A DNA stretch of 7,430 bases, taken from NCBI GenBank assembly GCA_947449125.1, contig CANFQR010000060.1, forward strand, positions 1 through 7,430, read 5' to 3'. A program made the translations under genes and the position numbers. This document shows, piece by piece, positions 1 through 6,335 of the stretch. Source of the stretch: Bacteroidota bacterium (GTDB taxonomy: Bacteria; Bacteroidota; Bacteroidia; B-17B0; Aurantibacillaceae). The notes beneath the pieces were generated by a model that saw only the letters and a list, made by a program, of their open reading frames with translations, was not told the DNA's origin and did no database searches. Every line of letters starts with the position of its first letter. Position 1 is the first letter of the stretch.

Positions 1-725
1 AATTCGTTTAACGGTAGGTTGTGCATTAATTCCCAGTTCCAGTTATCAGGTACTTCTAAGACAAATTTAGAATAAAAAGGATGGTGGGTAAATGAGGTTA
101 AAAACACATAATCATCAGGGTTTAAGCCTGTTGCTTCGGCGTAAGTTTTAGGGGTGTAGCTTTTACCTTTGTATTCAAATTTTTCAGGTACTTTTCCTAA
201 AAATTCATCGCAAACTGCGTTTACCGAATTCATAAAAAAATTAAAATCAATTTCTTGTGCTTCTCTTAATGCCGAAGATTGCAGGATACTTGTAAGTGTT
301 GATTCTAATAATCTGTGGTTATGAATATCTTTACTATCTTTTTTACCGGTGTAAACCTCTTCGGGAACTATGCCGTAGTTTTTTATCACATTAAGTGCAT
401 CGGGGAAACCGCCGCCCTCGCCAAAATTTGTTTTACCATACATTCTTATAAAATTAGCTGCTTTAAGTGGGTAAGCTTTTCGCACAATAAACATTTCGCT
501 TAAATTAAAATCTTTTCCTTTACCCATTCTTATTAATTCGCTTTCAAAAAACGACAGTGATGAAAACGACCAACATGTGCTTGTTATATTTTGATTTTGA
601 ACATCTGTACCATCAACAGTTTTTACGGTTGTAAATTTTATTTCGCTTCCTTTTTTGTTGGTTAATTCTTGAGCAATAATAAGATTTCCAGCCAAGAGAA
701 GGAGAGTAAATAATTTAGTTTTCAT
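1..725 (-). CDS. Secreted C1-family cysteine peptidase (bleomycin hydrolase / aminopeptidase C type), N-terminal part
   Basis: This reading frame is open from an ATG at 725-723 to the left edge, giving 241 residues of a protein whose family is usually nearer 400. Residues 1-18 form a signal peptide (MKTKLFTLLLLAGNLIIA, then QE), so the product is exported rather than cytosolic. The active-site region is NQNITSTCWSFSS at 44-56. Cys51 is the likely nucleophile and Gln45 the likely oxyanion-hole glutamine, as in papain-fold C1 peptidases. The following stretch (FFESELIRMGKG, EMFIVRKAYP, GGGFPDALNVIKNYGIVPEEVY) matches the layout of bleomycin hydrolase-like aminopeptidases of Bacteroidota. The catalytic His and Asn would lie beyond the edge and cannot be checked. 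The start overlaps the stop of the preceding membrane-protein gene by 11 bases, which suggests coupled translation. Family assignment is from recognised motifs; substrate is unknown. Confidence 0.85.
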   Translation of the reverse strand, partial: MKTKLFTLLLLAGNLIIAQELTNKKGSEIKFTTVKTVDGTDVQNQNITSTCWSFSSLSFFESELIRMGKGKDFNLSEMFIVRKAYPLKAANFIRMYGKTNFGEGGGFPDALNVIKNYGIVPEEVYTGKKDSKDIHNHRLLESTLTSILQSSALREAQEIDFNFFMNSVNAVCDEFLGKVPEKFEYKGKSYTPKTYAEATGLNPDDYVFLTSFTHHPFYSKFVLEVPDNWNWELMHNLPLNE

Positions 726-1089
726 AGGATTTAATTTTAATTAGTTGTAACAAATATCTTATTTCAAAAATTGTAAACAAAACATAATGGCCTATAAAGT
801 GAATGAAGAAATTAAAAAACAAAGTTTCCAAACGCAATAAATAAATTAAGACCATAATTAGCGACAATAAAAATTTAAATACACTCGAAAAAAGTAAGAT
901 GCCAGTAAATGTTTTTTTATCGGTTTTAATCAGGAATATAACATTGAGCACTAGTGTAACTGCAATAAAAAAAAACAAGCTGTGTTGCCATTGTTCAGAA
1001 GGCATATTGAAAAAATAGTTAAAAAAATAAGAGTATATCACCGATGCTCCGGCAGCTATTAAAATGGAAGCTATACTTTTTAGTTTCAA
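715..1089 (-). CDS. Small multi-span membrane protein in the AtpI-like position after atpZ
   Basis: The product is 124 residues and very hydrophobic. About four membrane segments are visible, roughly at residues 5-28, 37-54, 62-86 and 90-110, with basic or polar linkers such as KTDKKT. The start is unusual. No ATG lies upstream before an in-frame stop at 1119-1117, and the next internal ATG (residue 29) would delete the first membrane segment, so TTG at 1089-1087 is the best start. It lies one base after the TAA of atpZ. Proteins of this size and topology often sit between atpZ and atpB in Bacteroidota and are treated as ATP synthase accessory (AtpI-like) proteins. That role is inferred from position and topology, because I see no diagnostic motif. 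Here the next gene is a peptidase, not atpB. Confidence 0.7.
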   Translation of the reverse strand: MKLKSIASILIAAGASVIYSYFFNYFFNMPSEQWQHSLFFFIAVTLVLNVIFLIKTDKKTFTGILLFSSVFKFLLSLIMVLIYLLRLETLFFNFFIHFIGHYVLFTIFEIRYLLQLIKIKSYEN

Positions 1090-1090
1090 C

Positions 1091-1303
1091 TTATTTTTTT
1101 TTGCCGATGAAATCTTTTAAAACAATATAAAGCGCTGCGGCAATTCCTAAAAGTGAGAGAATGATTGTGAAAACGGGGGTGTTATTTTTAAAGTACGAAT
1201 CTAATTTGTTTCCACCCCAGGCAGAAAAACCAATAATTACAGCCATTTGAAAAAACAAATTACTGTATTTAATAAATTGATTAGGCTGTTTTTGCAGCGT
1301 CAT
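1091..1303 (-). CDS. atpZ: AtpZ / AtpI family F0F1-ATPase accessory protein
   Basis: This is a 70-residue inner-membrane protein with two transmembrane segments (about 16-34 and 43-61) joined by a short polar loop. The first segment carries the family pattern YSNLFFQMAVIIGFSAWGG followed by NKLD (13-35). The second is TPVFTIILSLLGIAAALYIV with a KDF end. This is the ATPase gene 1 / AtpZ family, which is linked to assembly of the ATP synthase c-ring and, in an alkaliphilic Bacillus, to divalent cation transport. The ATG at 1303-1301 lies inside the 3' end of the bactofilin gene, with a 23-base overlap, and the stop is followed after one base by the next gene, so translation is probably coupled on both sides. 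Length is normal for the family. The exact role in Bacteroidota is not established. Confidence 0.9.
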   Translation of the reverse strand: MTLQKQPNQFIKYSNLFFQMAVIIGFSAWGGNKLDSYFKNNTPVFTIILSLLGIAAALYIVLKDFIGKKK

Positions 1304-1697
1304 TAAGCGACTCTTTAGTTTGCGGCATATTTTTTACTTTGGCACCCATGTTGCAAGAGCCTGAAAAAATTGCACCGGGTTCTATTGCCAATTTACCGGT
1401 AATAATATCGCCATTAATTTTTGCAGTGGCTTTTAAAGAAAGTAATTCTGTAACGTTTACCTTTCCTTTAATTTCTCCGCTTACATCTGCGTTACCGCTT
1501 GTTACATTACCTTCTACTAAGCCGCTTGGACCAAGAACAAATTTTCCGTTTGTAACAATGTTTCCTGATAGTGTGCCGTCTATTCTTACATCGCCTGTAG
1601 ATTGAATGTCGCCAACTATTTTTGTGCCGTTACCAATCAAGTTAACTGTGCTTAAATTAGCCGCATTTTGATTTTTATTTGAACCTATACCCAACAT
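1281..1697 (-). CDS. Bactofilin (polymer-forming cytoskeletal protein)
   Basis: The product is 138 residues. It consists almost entirely of the bactofilin beta-helix (residues about 18-115), visible as repeated short strands with glycine turns: NLIGNGTKIVGDIQSTGDVRIDG, then GNIVTNG, GLVEGNV, ADVSGEIKGKV, AKINGDIITGKL and AIEPGAIFSGSC. Bactofilins self-assemble without nucleotides into filaments or sheets under the inner membrane and act as scaffolds for cell-shape or localisation functions. The N-terminus (MLGIGSNKNQNAANLS) is short and polar, and may attach the filament to the membrane as in other bactofilins; that is inference. The C-terminal tail of about 20 residues is lysine- and alanine-rich and partly encoded in the overlap with atpZ. 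The ATG lies 18 bases after the SprE/PorW stop, so it is probably in one operon with it. Confidence 0.92.
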   Translation of the reverse strand: MLGIGSNKNQNAANLSTVNLIGNGTKIVGDIQSTGDVRIDGTLSGNIVTNGKFVLGPSGLVEGNVTSGNADVSGEIKGKVNVTELLSLKATAKINGDIITGKLAIEPGAIFSGSCNMGAKVKNMPQTKESLNDAAKTA

Positions 1698-1715
1698 AAT
1701 TTTAAGATTAAATTA

Positions 1716-4358
1716 TTATTTTGATTTATTTTCGGTTACGTTTTTGTAATTATCTAAATAGAAAATTTTATACGAAGCAATATTTTTCTTTTTGTATAGA
1801 TAAGGTAGATTATTGCCTAAAATAGGATAAATTTCTAACAACTCCTTTTTTACTTCGTCTTTAAAAACATCTGGGTCTTTCATTAAGTTAGTGTAGTATG
1901 TTGTGGCTTCACTTCCATTCTCAAACGATTTTAAAATAACTAATTGCGTGTTTGAATTAAATAAGCTGCTGGTTAAATTAAATGTTTTAGAACTGTAATA
2001 GGTAGTGTTAAATGTGTTTAATCTTAGTTTAAACGGATCAGCAATTTTAGAATCATCCGGCACAATGGCAATAATAAAGTGTTCGGCATCTAGGTTTACA
2101 CTAAATGTATCTAATTGCGTTTTGCTCGGGTCAGCAATTTTATATAAATCAGGATTTTTTTGTTTTTTAATAGACAGTAATATGTCGTTTGCCAATGGTG
2201 TAACTTCTGATGAAGGAAACTTTACAACAAGAATTTTTAAGTAATGTTCTAATGAATCTGGGCCATTTAATTTTCCTTGACAAAGCGATTTAATGAATTC
2301 GAATTTAGCTTCGTATACATTTTTGCCGTATTTTAATAATCCTTCTTTAGCTTGCATTAAGGCTTGTGCAAAATTGTTTTCGGAATATAACTGATAAACG
2401 GAAGTGTAAAAACTTTCTACTTCGCTTTTTTTAGAATTTATTTCGCTACCGTAACTTGGGTTTTTTATGAGTAATGCAAATTCGCTATCGGGAAATTCAT
2501 TAAGTATTTTTTCTTTGAAGTAATCGGCTTTTGCTTGATTTTTTTCGATTAAGTAAGTGCGGTATAAAATATAATAGGTATTTAACGCATATTTATTTTG
2601 AGGAAAACGATTGTTTAATTCTTCAAAGGAAGCAACAGCTTTTTTTGTATTATTTAGTTCTTCTTTATAAATAGAACCCATCATGTAATAAGCATAAATA
2701 ATTTTTTTGTTGCTTTTTTTAATGAGTGAATCGTTTATTGGCAGATTTTTTTTGTAGTAATCTCTTTCTTTATCTGCACTTTTTGTAACTGATTTAGTGT
2801 TACCGTCTAATGAATCATTTAAAGGGGAATCAATTGTTAATGCTTTGTTTGATCTGCGCCAATTATCTTCAAGTTTTCTGTTTCCCCATTTTTTGGTAAA
2901 ATCTGAAATCCCAAAAGAAACTGTATTTTGATTATAAAAATAAAATGATGTGCTTGCACCTGCTCCGGCAACCAGATTACCGCCATTAGCACCATTTAAT
3001 GGTAATTGATTATTATTTTTTGCATTTTCTTTTTCATCTAGTTTTTTTGCTTCTTCTAATTCTAAGTTTGCAATTATTTTATCTATAATTTTGTTTTGTT
3101 CGTTTTCGCTCAGTTTTGCAAAACGCTGCAGGCTGTCTTCTTTGTTAATAGTGTTAATATGGGTGATTAAAGTTTCAAGTGTTTTTTTTCTGGCTGTAAT
3201 AGAGTTGTAATCAGGATGATCTTTTGAAATGGTTACCACGGCGCTGTCGTAATATGCTCCAGCCAATTGGTAATTAGTTAAATCAAAATTTATTTCGCCT
3301 AATTTGAGATAAGACAAACCTTTTTGATTTGGATTGTTTAAACTTGTTTTAACAGATTTTTTATAATAATAAACAGCCTGATTATTATTTTTTTCTTTCT
3401 CTTCAATTTCGCCAAGGGTGTAATATATTACATCGTAGTATTCGTTATTTTTAAATTCGCGGGCCATTTTCAAGAGATCTTTTTTAGTACTCTCTGAACT
3501 GTTGCGTTTTACATCTAACAATTTGGCAATTTTTATTTTGCTGTAAAATACTAGGTCGTAATTTGGTTTAAGGTTGATTGTTTTTTTGTAATACTCAATA
3601 GCGCGTTTATTATTTTTTTGTTGTTCAAACAGCTGTGCAATAATAAAATTATATCTGGCTCTTTTTTTTCTGGCTATACCATTTAAAGGACTTGTGTGTC
3701 TGGCAGCCTCCATTAATTTGGTAGCGGCCTCGGTATTTAATCCTCTCCTCATATAATAATCGGCTTCAATAACCGGTAACTCCAATTTTATTTTGTGCGG
3801 TAGATTTTTCTCGTTCTTTAACAATGAAATAATTTGTTCGGAACTGCTAACGGCTCCAATTTCATTATTTACTTTAACCATCCAGGTTAGTGCAGTGTAT
3901 TTATCTTTTGATTTATTGTATGTGCGAGCAACATAATCAAGCGCTTCGAGACCACTAAATAATTCTCGTTTATAAAAATGAGAAATTCCAATGTTTATCC
4001 AGTTATTATCTATCCATTTACCAGCCGTTGGAATTTCGTTATTTTTTTTATCCTTAATGGCGTGTCGCTGAATACAGGTTGAAGATTTTTTTATTGCTTT
4101 GTCAAAATCCGGGAATGTATTTTTTGCTTTTTCGGTAGATGGATAGATATAAATTGGAAGTACTTTGTCAAAATTATCTTTATTAGCTTTTTCTATATTA
4201 TATAAGCCTTCTTCAATGCTAAGACCTGAGTAGTAGTAACCATTATAGCGCGCGGTTAAGTTATGATAAGCTCTGCTTACAATGGTATTTTTTTTTGTGC
4301 TGCAGGACACAAAAATCATTAAAAATGCTGTAGCGAATATTAACCGTTTAACTGGCAA
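1716..4358 (-). CDS. sprE: Type IX secretion / gliding motility TPR lipoprotein SprE (PorW)
   Basis: This 880-residue protein matches SprE of Flavobacterium and PorW of Porphyromonas in length and motifs. It starts with a lipoprotein signal (MPVKRLIFATAFLMIFVSC, Cys19 as acylation site) followed by the conserved STKKNTIVSRAYHNLTARYNGYYYSG (20-45). TPR-like helix pairs are visible around 228-270, 305-345, 346-380, 552-600 and 650-720. A linker at 472-505 carries the family block FYFYNQNTVSFG...KKWGNRKLEDNWRRSNK. In the family it is an outer-membrane-associated lipoprotein needed for type IX secretion, linking PorN/GldN-type ring components to the translocon. No ATG is available: an in-frame TAA lies about 16 codons upstream, and TTG at 4358-4356 gives an ideal lipoprotein signal, so TTG is taken as the start. 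It lies 52 bases after the kinase gene and 18 before bactofilin. The symbol porW applies equally. Confidence 0.9.
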   Translation of the reverse strand: MPVKRLIFATAFLMIFVSCSTKKNTIVSRAYHNLTARYNGYYYSGLSIEEGLYNIEKANKDNFDKVLPIYIYPSTEKAKNTFPDFDKAIKKSSTCIQRHAIKDKKNNEIPTAGKWIDNNWINIGISHFYKRELFSGLEALDYVARTYNKSKDKYTALTWMVKVNNEIGAVSSSEQIISLLKNEKNLPHKIKLELPVIEADYYMRRGLNTEAATKLMEAARHTSPLNGIARKKRARYNFIIAQLFEQQKNNKRAIEYYKKTINLKPNYDLVFYSKIKIAKLLDVKRNSSESTKKDLLKMAREFKNNEYYDVIYYTLGEIEEKEKNNNQAVYYYKKSVKTSLNNPNQKGLSYLKLGEINFDLTNYQLAGAYYDSAVVTISKDHPDYNSITARKKTLETLITHINTINKEDSLQRFAKLSENEQNKIIDKIIANLELEEAKKLDEKENAKNNNQLPLNGANGGNLVAGAGASTSFYFYNQNTVSFGISDFTKKWGNRKLEDNWRRSNKALTIDSPLNDSLDGNTKSVTKSADKERDYYKKNLPINDSLIKKSNKKIIYAYYMMGSIYKEELNNTKKAVASFEELNNRFPQNKYALNTYYILYRTYLIEKNQAKADYFKEKILNEFPDSEFALLIKNPSYGSEINSKKSEVESFYTSVYQLYSENNFAQALMQAKEGLLKYGKNVYEAKFEFIKSLCQGKLNGPDSLEHYLKILVVKFPSSEVTPLANDILLSIKKQKNPDLYKIADPSKTQLDTFSVNLDAEHFIIAIVPDDSKIADPFKLRLNTFNTTYYSSKTFNLTSSLFNSNTQLVILKSFENGSEATTYYTNLMKDPDVFKDEVKKELLEIYPILGNNLPYLYKKKNIASYKIFYLDNYKNVTENKSK

Positions 4359-4410
4359 TGATTTAAAGTAACGATAAATTCTTGAATATAGTATAAAACC
4401 TTATAAATAA

Positions 4411-5334
4411 TTAAACTAAGGAAATGTCAAATTGAACGAGATCAATAAACTCTTGAACTCTTTCTTCCACATCATTTTGAGAAAGTCCAATTAATCGCTC
4501 AGTTCCAAATTTTTCAACAGTAAAACTTGCCATAGCGCTACCAAAAATAATGGCGCGTTTCATGTTTTCAAAGCTAATATCTTTTGTTTTGGCTAAATAC
4601 CCAATAAAGCCACCAGCAAAGCTGTCGCCTGCGCCGGTAGGATCGTAAACTTCTTCCAATGGAAGGGCAGGAGCAAAGAAAACTTCTTCTTTATTAAATA
4701 ATAAAGCGCCATGTTCGCCTTTTTTTATAACCAATACTTTTGGACCCATTTTTAAAATTTTTTGAGCTGCTTTAACTAACGAATATTCTCCTGATAACTG
4801 TCTGGCTTCTGAGTCGTTAATGGTTAAAACATCAATTAGCGCAATGGTTTTTAATAATTCATCCATGGCAATATCCATCCAAAAGTTCATGGTATCAAGC
4901 ACAATTAATTTTGGACGTTTAGTAAGTTGATTAATTACACTGCGTTGAACTGCAGGAACTAAATTGCCAAGCATTAAAAAATCGCATTCTTTGGCTGAGT
5001 ATGGAACAACTGGATTAAAGTTTTCTAAAACGTTTAATTGTGTGTCCAGAGTATCTCTGCTATTTAAGTCGTTATGATACTTACCGCTCCAGAAAAAAGA
5101 TTTTTCGCCTTGTTTAATTTGTAAACCTTCAAGATTAACCCCTTCTTTTTTCAGGATGTTTAAAAAATCTTGAGGGAAATCGTCTCCTACAACGGAAACG
5201 AGATTAATATTTCTGTGAAAATAGGATGCTGCCAAAGAAATATAGGAAGCCGCACCACCAACAATTTTATCGGTTTTACCGAAAGGTGTTTCAATAGCAT
5301 CAAAAGCTACAGTACCAACAACTAATAAACTCAT
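4411..5334 (-). CDS. PfkB-family carbohydrate (ribokinase-like) kinase
   Basis: The product is 307 residues, the normal length for ribokinase/PfkB sugar kinases, which phosphorylate a sugar or nucleoside hydroxyl using ATP in the cytosol. Visible landmarks are the N-terminal strand LLVVGTVAFDAIETPFG, the substrate-site double glycine in IVGGAASYISLAASYF (24-39), VVGDDFP (48-54), the Mg/phosphate motif NDSEARQL (173-180; N-x-x-E) and the second PfkB signature DPTGAGDSFAGGFIGYL (231-247), whose Asp237 is the catalytic base. KKGEHGALL (204-212) is the usual strand before the nucleotide loop. All catalytic elements are intact. The substrate cannot be named from sequence; adenosine kinase-like or ribokinase-like activity is possible. 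The ATG at 5334-5332 is unambiguous. A TATCTTTA near-match to the Bacteroidota -7 box lies at 5358-5365 on the minus strand, without a clear -33. This gene probably heads the operon. Confidence 0.9.
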   Translation of the reverse strand: MSLLVVGTVAFDAIETPFGKTDKIVGGAASYISLAASYFHRNINLVSVVGDDFPQDFLNILKKEGVNLEGLQIKQGEKSFFWSGKYHNDLNSRDTLDTQLNVLENFNPVVPYSAKECDFLMLGNLVPAVQRSVINQLTKRPKLIVLDTMNFWMDIAMDELLKTIALIDVLTINDSEARQLSGEYSLVKAAQKILKMGPKVLVIKKGEHGALLFNKEEVFFAPALPLEEVYDPTGAGDSFAGGFIGYLAKTKDISFENMKRAIIFGSAMASFTVEKFGTERLIGLSQNDVEERVQEFIDLVQFDISLV

Positions 5335-5365
5335 TTAAATATTTTTTATTTTTTTTGTAAAGATA

Positions 5366-5396
5366 TTGTTTATTTCATAAAAGTGATGTAAATTTG
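5366..5396 (+). promoter_or_regulatory. Bacteroidota-type promoter for tRNA-Asn
   Basis: TTG at 5366-5368 is followed by exactly 20 bases and then TAAATTTG at 5389-5396, a perfect match to the Bacteroidota -7 element TAnnTTTG. Transcription would start near 5402, about a dozen bases before the tRNA. The element is read from sequence by consensus only. Confidence 0.65.
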
Positions 5397-5414
5397 CAAC
5401 CCTAATCAGAAAAT

Positions 5415-5488
5415 TCCTCCTTAGCTCAGCTGGTTAGAGCACATGACTGTTAATCATGGGGTCCCTGGTTCGAGCCCAGGAGGGGGAG
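5415..5488 (+). tRNA. tRNA-Asn (anticodon GTT)
   Basis: A full cloverleaf can be drawn. The acceptor stem TCCTCCT (5415-5421) pairs with AGGGGGA (5481-5487), with one T-G wobble. The D stem is GCTC/GAGC (5424-5427, 5437-5440). The anticodon stem CATGA/TCATG (5442-5446, 5454-5458) encloses the loop CTGTTAA, whose anticodon is GTT at 5449-5451. The T stem CCTGG/CCAGG (5464-5468, 5476-5480) encloses TTCGAGC. The discriminator base is G5488, as expected for Asn. CCA is not encoded (the next bases are CAA), so it must be added by nucleotidyltransferase. It decodes AAC and AAT. Confidence 0.97.
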
Positions 5489-5492
5489 CAAA

Positions 5493-5524
5493 AAAAGCCT
5501 TTAAAATTTTTTTTAAAGGCTTTT
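5493..5524 (+). terminator. Rho-independent terminator of the tRNA-Asn transcript
   Basis: A perfect 14-bp hairpin (AAAAGCCTTTAAAA, loop TTTT, TTTTAAAGGCTTTT) begins five bases after the tRNA. It is flanked by A-runs on the left and T-runs on the right, so it could work in both directions. On the minus strand it could also stop read-through from the XRE gene towards the tRNA. Confidence 0.88.
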
Positions 5525-5585
5525 CTGTTTTATTAAGTGTTTGGTAGTTATTAAATAGGCATTTTTTTTATAAATTAATCATAAC

Positions 5586-5619
5586 AAAAAACCCGATTCG
5601 TTACTGAATCGGGTTTTTT
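5586..5619 (-). terminator. Bidirectional terminator after the XRE gene
   Basis: A perfect 14-bp stem (AAAAAACCCGATTC, six-base loop GTTACT, GAATCGGGTTTTTT) lies 17 bases past the stop of the XRE regulator, read on the minus strand. It has A-runs and T-runs on both sides and is symmetrical, so it can also act on plus-strand transcripts escaping the tRNA terminator. It insulates two convergent units. Confidence 0.85.
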
Positions 5620-5636
5620 GTTTTTTTAAGTGTTTG

Positions 5637-5924
5637 TTATTTTATATCAAATTTAAACAATTCATCTAATTTAATATCTAGCGCTTTTGCTATTGCAAAT
5701 GCTGTTGAGATGGTTGTATTAATTTTGCCATGTTCAATTTTAGAAACTTGTGTATAATTTATATCAGCCAAGTCAGCCAAATACCTCATTGAATAACCTT
5801 TTTCTTCCCGAAGTTTTCTTACTTGTTTCCCAAAAATTAGTAATAATTTTTTGTTTTTTAGGTTTATCACAAGTACCAAATTCACAATAAAAAAGAGTTT
5901 GATTGATTGTATATATGCTATCAT
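5637..5924 (-). CDS. XRE-family helix-turn-helix transcriptional regulator
   Basis: The C-terminal about 68 residues are a clear Cro/C1-type HTH domain: FGKQVRKLREEKG (helix 1), YSMRYLADLADI (helix 2), NYTQVSKIEHGK (recognition helix), then INTTISTAFAIAKALDIKLDELFKF. It should bind DNA as a dimer; no other domain is present. The start is uncertain. ATG at 5924 adds a hydrophobic leader (MIAYIQSIKLFFIVNLVLVI) that is unusual for this family. GTG at 5870-5868 would give a more typical 77-residue protein beginning MINLKNKKLLLIFGKQ. In either case the gene is divergent from a small exported peptide gene, and a 9-bp inverted repeat in their shared upstream region could be its operator. Targets are unknown. 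A strong hairpin terminator follows the stop. Confidence 0.85.
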   Translation of the reverse strand: MIAYIQSIKLFFIVNLVLVINLKNKKLLLIFGKQVRKLREEKGYSMRYLADLADINYTQVSKIEHGKINTTISTAFAIAKALDIKLDELFKFDIK

Positions 5925-5962
5925 TTAAATATATTTGCTTGCCAGAAGCGTTACAATCAAAC
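5897..5962. repeat. 9-bp inverted repeat, candidate operator of the XRE regulator
   Basis: GTTTGATTG at 5897-5905 is repeated in inverse orientation as CAATCAAAC at 5954-5962, a perfect match with arms separated by 48 bases. The left arm abuts the -33 of the plus promoter and the right arm overlaps the -7 of the minus promoter. This is seen directly; operator function is inference. Confidence 0.5.
5907..5937 (+). promoter_or_regulatory. Bacteroidota-type promoter for the small exported peptide gene
   Basis: TTG at 5907-5909, a 20-base spacer and TATATTTG at 5930-5937 match TTG-N20-TAnnTTTG exactly, with the same spacing as the tRNA promoter in this window. Transcription would begin near 5943, leaving a leader of about 20 bases before the ATG at 5965. 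The promoter overlaps the 5' end of the longer XRE reading frame, which favours the shorter XRE start. Confidence 0.6.
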
Positions 5963-5965
5963 ATA
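5958..5965 (-). promoter_or_regulatory. Possible -7 element for the XRE gene
   Basis: TATGTTTG on the minus strand is a perfect TAnnTTTG match placed about 34 bases upstream of the ATG at 5924. I see no TTG at the expected -33 spacing, so this is a weaker call than the two plus-strand promoters. The right arm of the 9-bp inverted repeat (5954-5962) covers part of the element, which would fit self-repression by the XRE protein. Confidence 0.35.
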
Positions 5966-6147
5966 TGATAAGAATTATTTTACTGCTTTTATTAATGATA
6001 CCTTTTTTATTAGCTTCTAATTTATCGTGTTCACGATGTCAATCATGCACTGTAGAAATCAACTATGATGTTGCAAAGACTGCTATAGATGAAAATATTG
6101 TAAGAGAGATTACGGAACCTACGACGTGTTTGAATAATGGATTATAA
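5965..6147 (+). CDS. Small exported cysteine-containing peptide, unknown function
   Basis: This 60-residue product is not recognised. It has a strongly hydrophobic N-terminus (MIRIILLLLLMIPFLLA) typical of a signal peptide or single membrane anchor. A compact cluster CSRCQSC (Cys22, Cys25, Cys28) follows, and a fourth cysteine is at 55 near the C-terminus (TTCLNNGL). Cys22 follows NLS, a poor lipobox, so lipidation is possible but not convincing. The ATG at 5965 is chosen over an in-frame TTG at 5935 because that TTG lies inside the -7 element of the preceding promoter. The four cysteines could form disulphides after export. The gene is divergent from the XRE regulator, which may control it. 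Its shortness leaves some doubt that it is a complete gene; a truncated remnant is an alternative. Confidence 0.5.
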   Translation: MIRIILLLLLMIPFLLASNLSCSRCQSCTVEINYDVAKTAIDENIVREITEPTTCLNNGL

Positions 6148-6335
6148 GCAAAAAATAAAATATGGCAAAAGGAGATATTTTATTAGCTATATCAATGTTA
6201 GTGGAGGTTAAAAAATAATTCGTCTTATGCTATCGGTGGGGAAAAAAGTATTAGGAAATACAAAAAAGAGGATAATTAAAAGAGTATTAATAGTTGATAT
6301 AATTATTGGGCATTAACACGGTAAAAAAAGTAAGA
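6148..6335. other. Gap without a convincing gene; possible coding remnants
   Basis: About 190 bases hold no clear gene, hairpin terminator or TAnnTTTG promoter. Only short frames occur on the plus strand: 6137-6211 (24 codons), 6162-6218 (18 codons) and 6227-6316 (29 codons, MLSVGKKVLGNTKKRIIKRV then a hydrophobic end). The first and third share one frame, separated by a stop at 6209-6211, so a decayed gene is possible but unproven. Confidence 0.4.

Noticed and set aside
315..503. Plus-strand open frame of 62 codons
   Set aside because: It is antisense to the peptidase gene and has no family features.
1339..1605. Plus-strand open frame of 88 codons
   Set aside because: It lies wholly opposite the bactofilin gene and mirrors its repetitive codons; no independent promoter or recognisable domain.
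2005..2244. Plus-strand open frame of 79 codons
   Set aside because: It is antisense to the SprE/PorW gene, whose conserved family length and motifs explain the sequence.
4380..4404. Short inverted repeat TATAA...TTATA between kinase and SprE/PorW
   Set aside because: Only five pairs in very AT-rich DNA with no T-run; not a credible terminator.
5773..5964. Minus-strand 63-codon frame with several cysteines as a separate gene
   Set aside because: Its second half overlaps the HTH domain, which clearly belongs to the other frame, and its ATG lies within the predicted minus-strand -7 element. Kept only as an observation about the XRE start.
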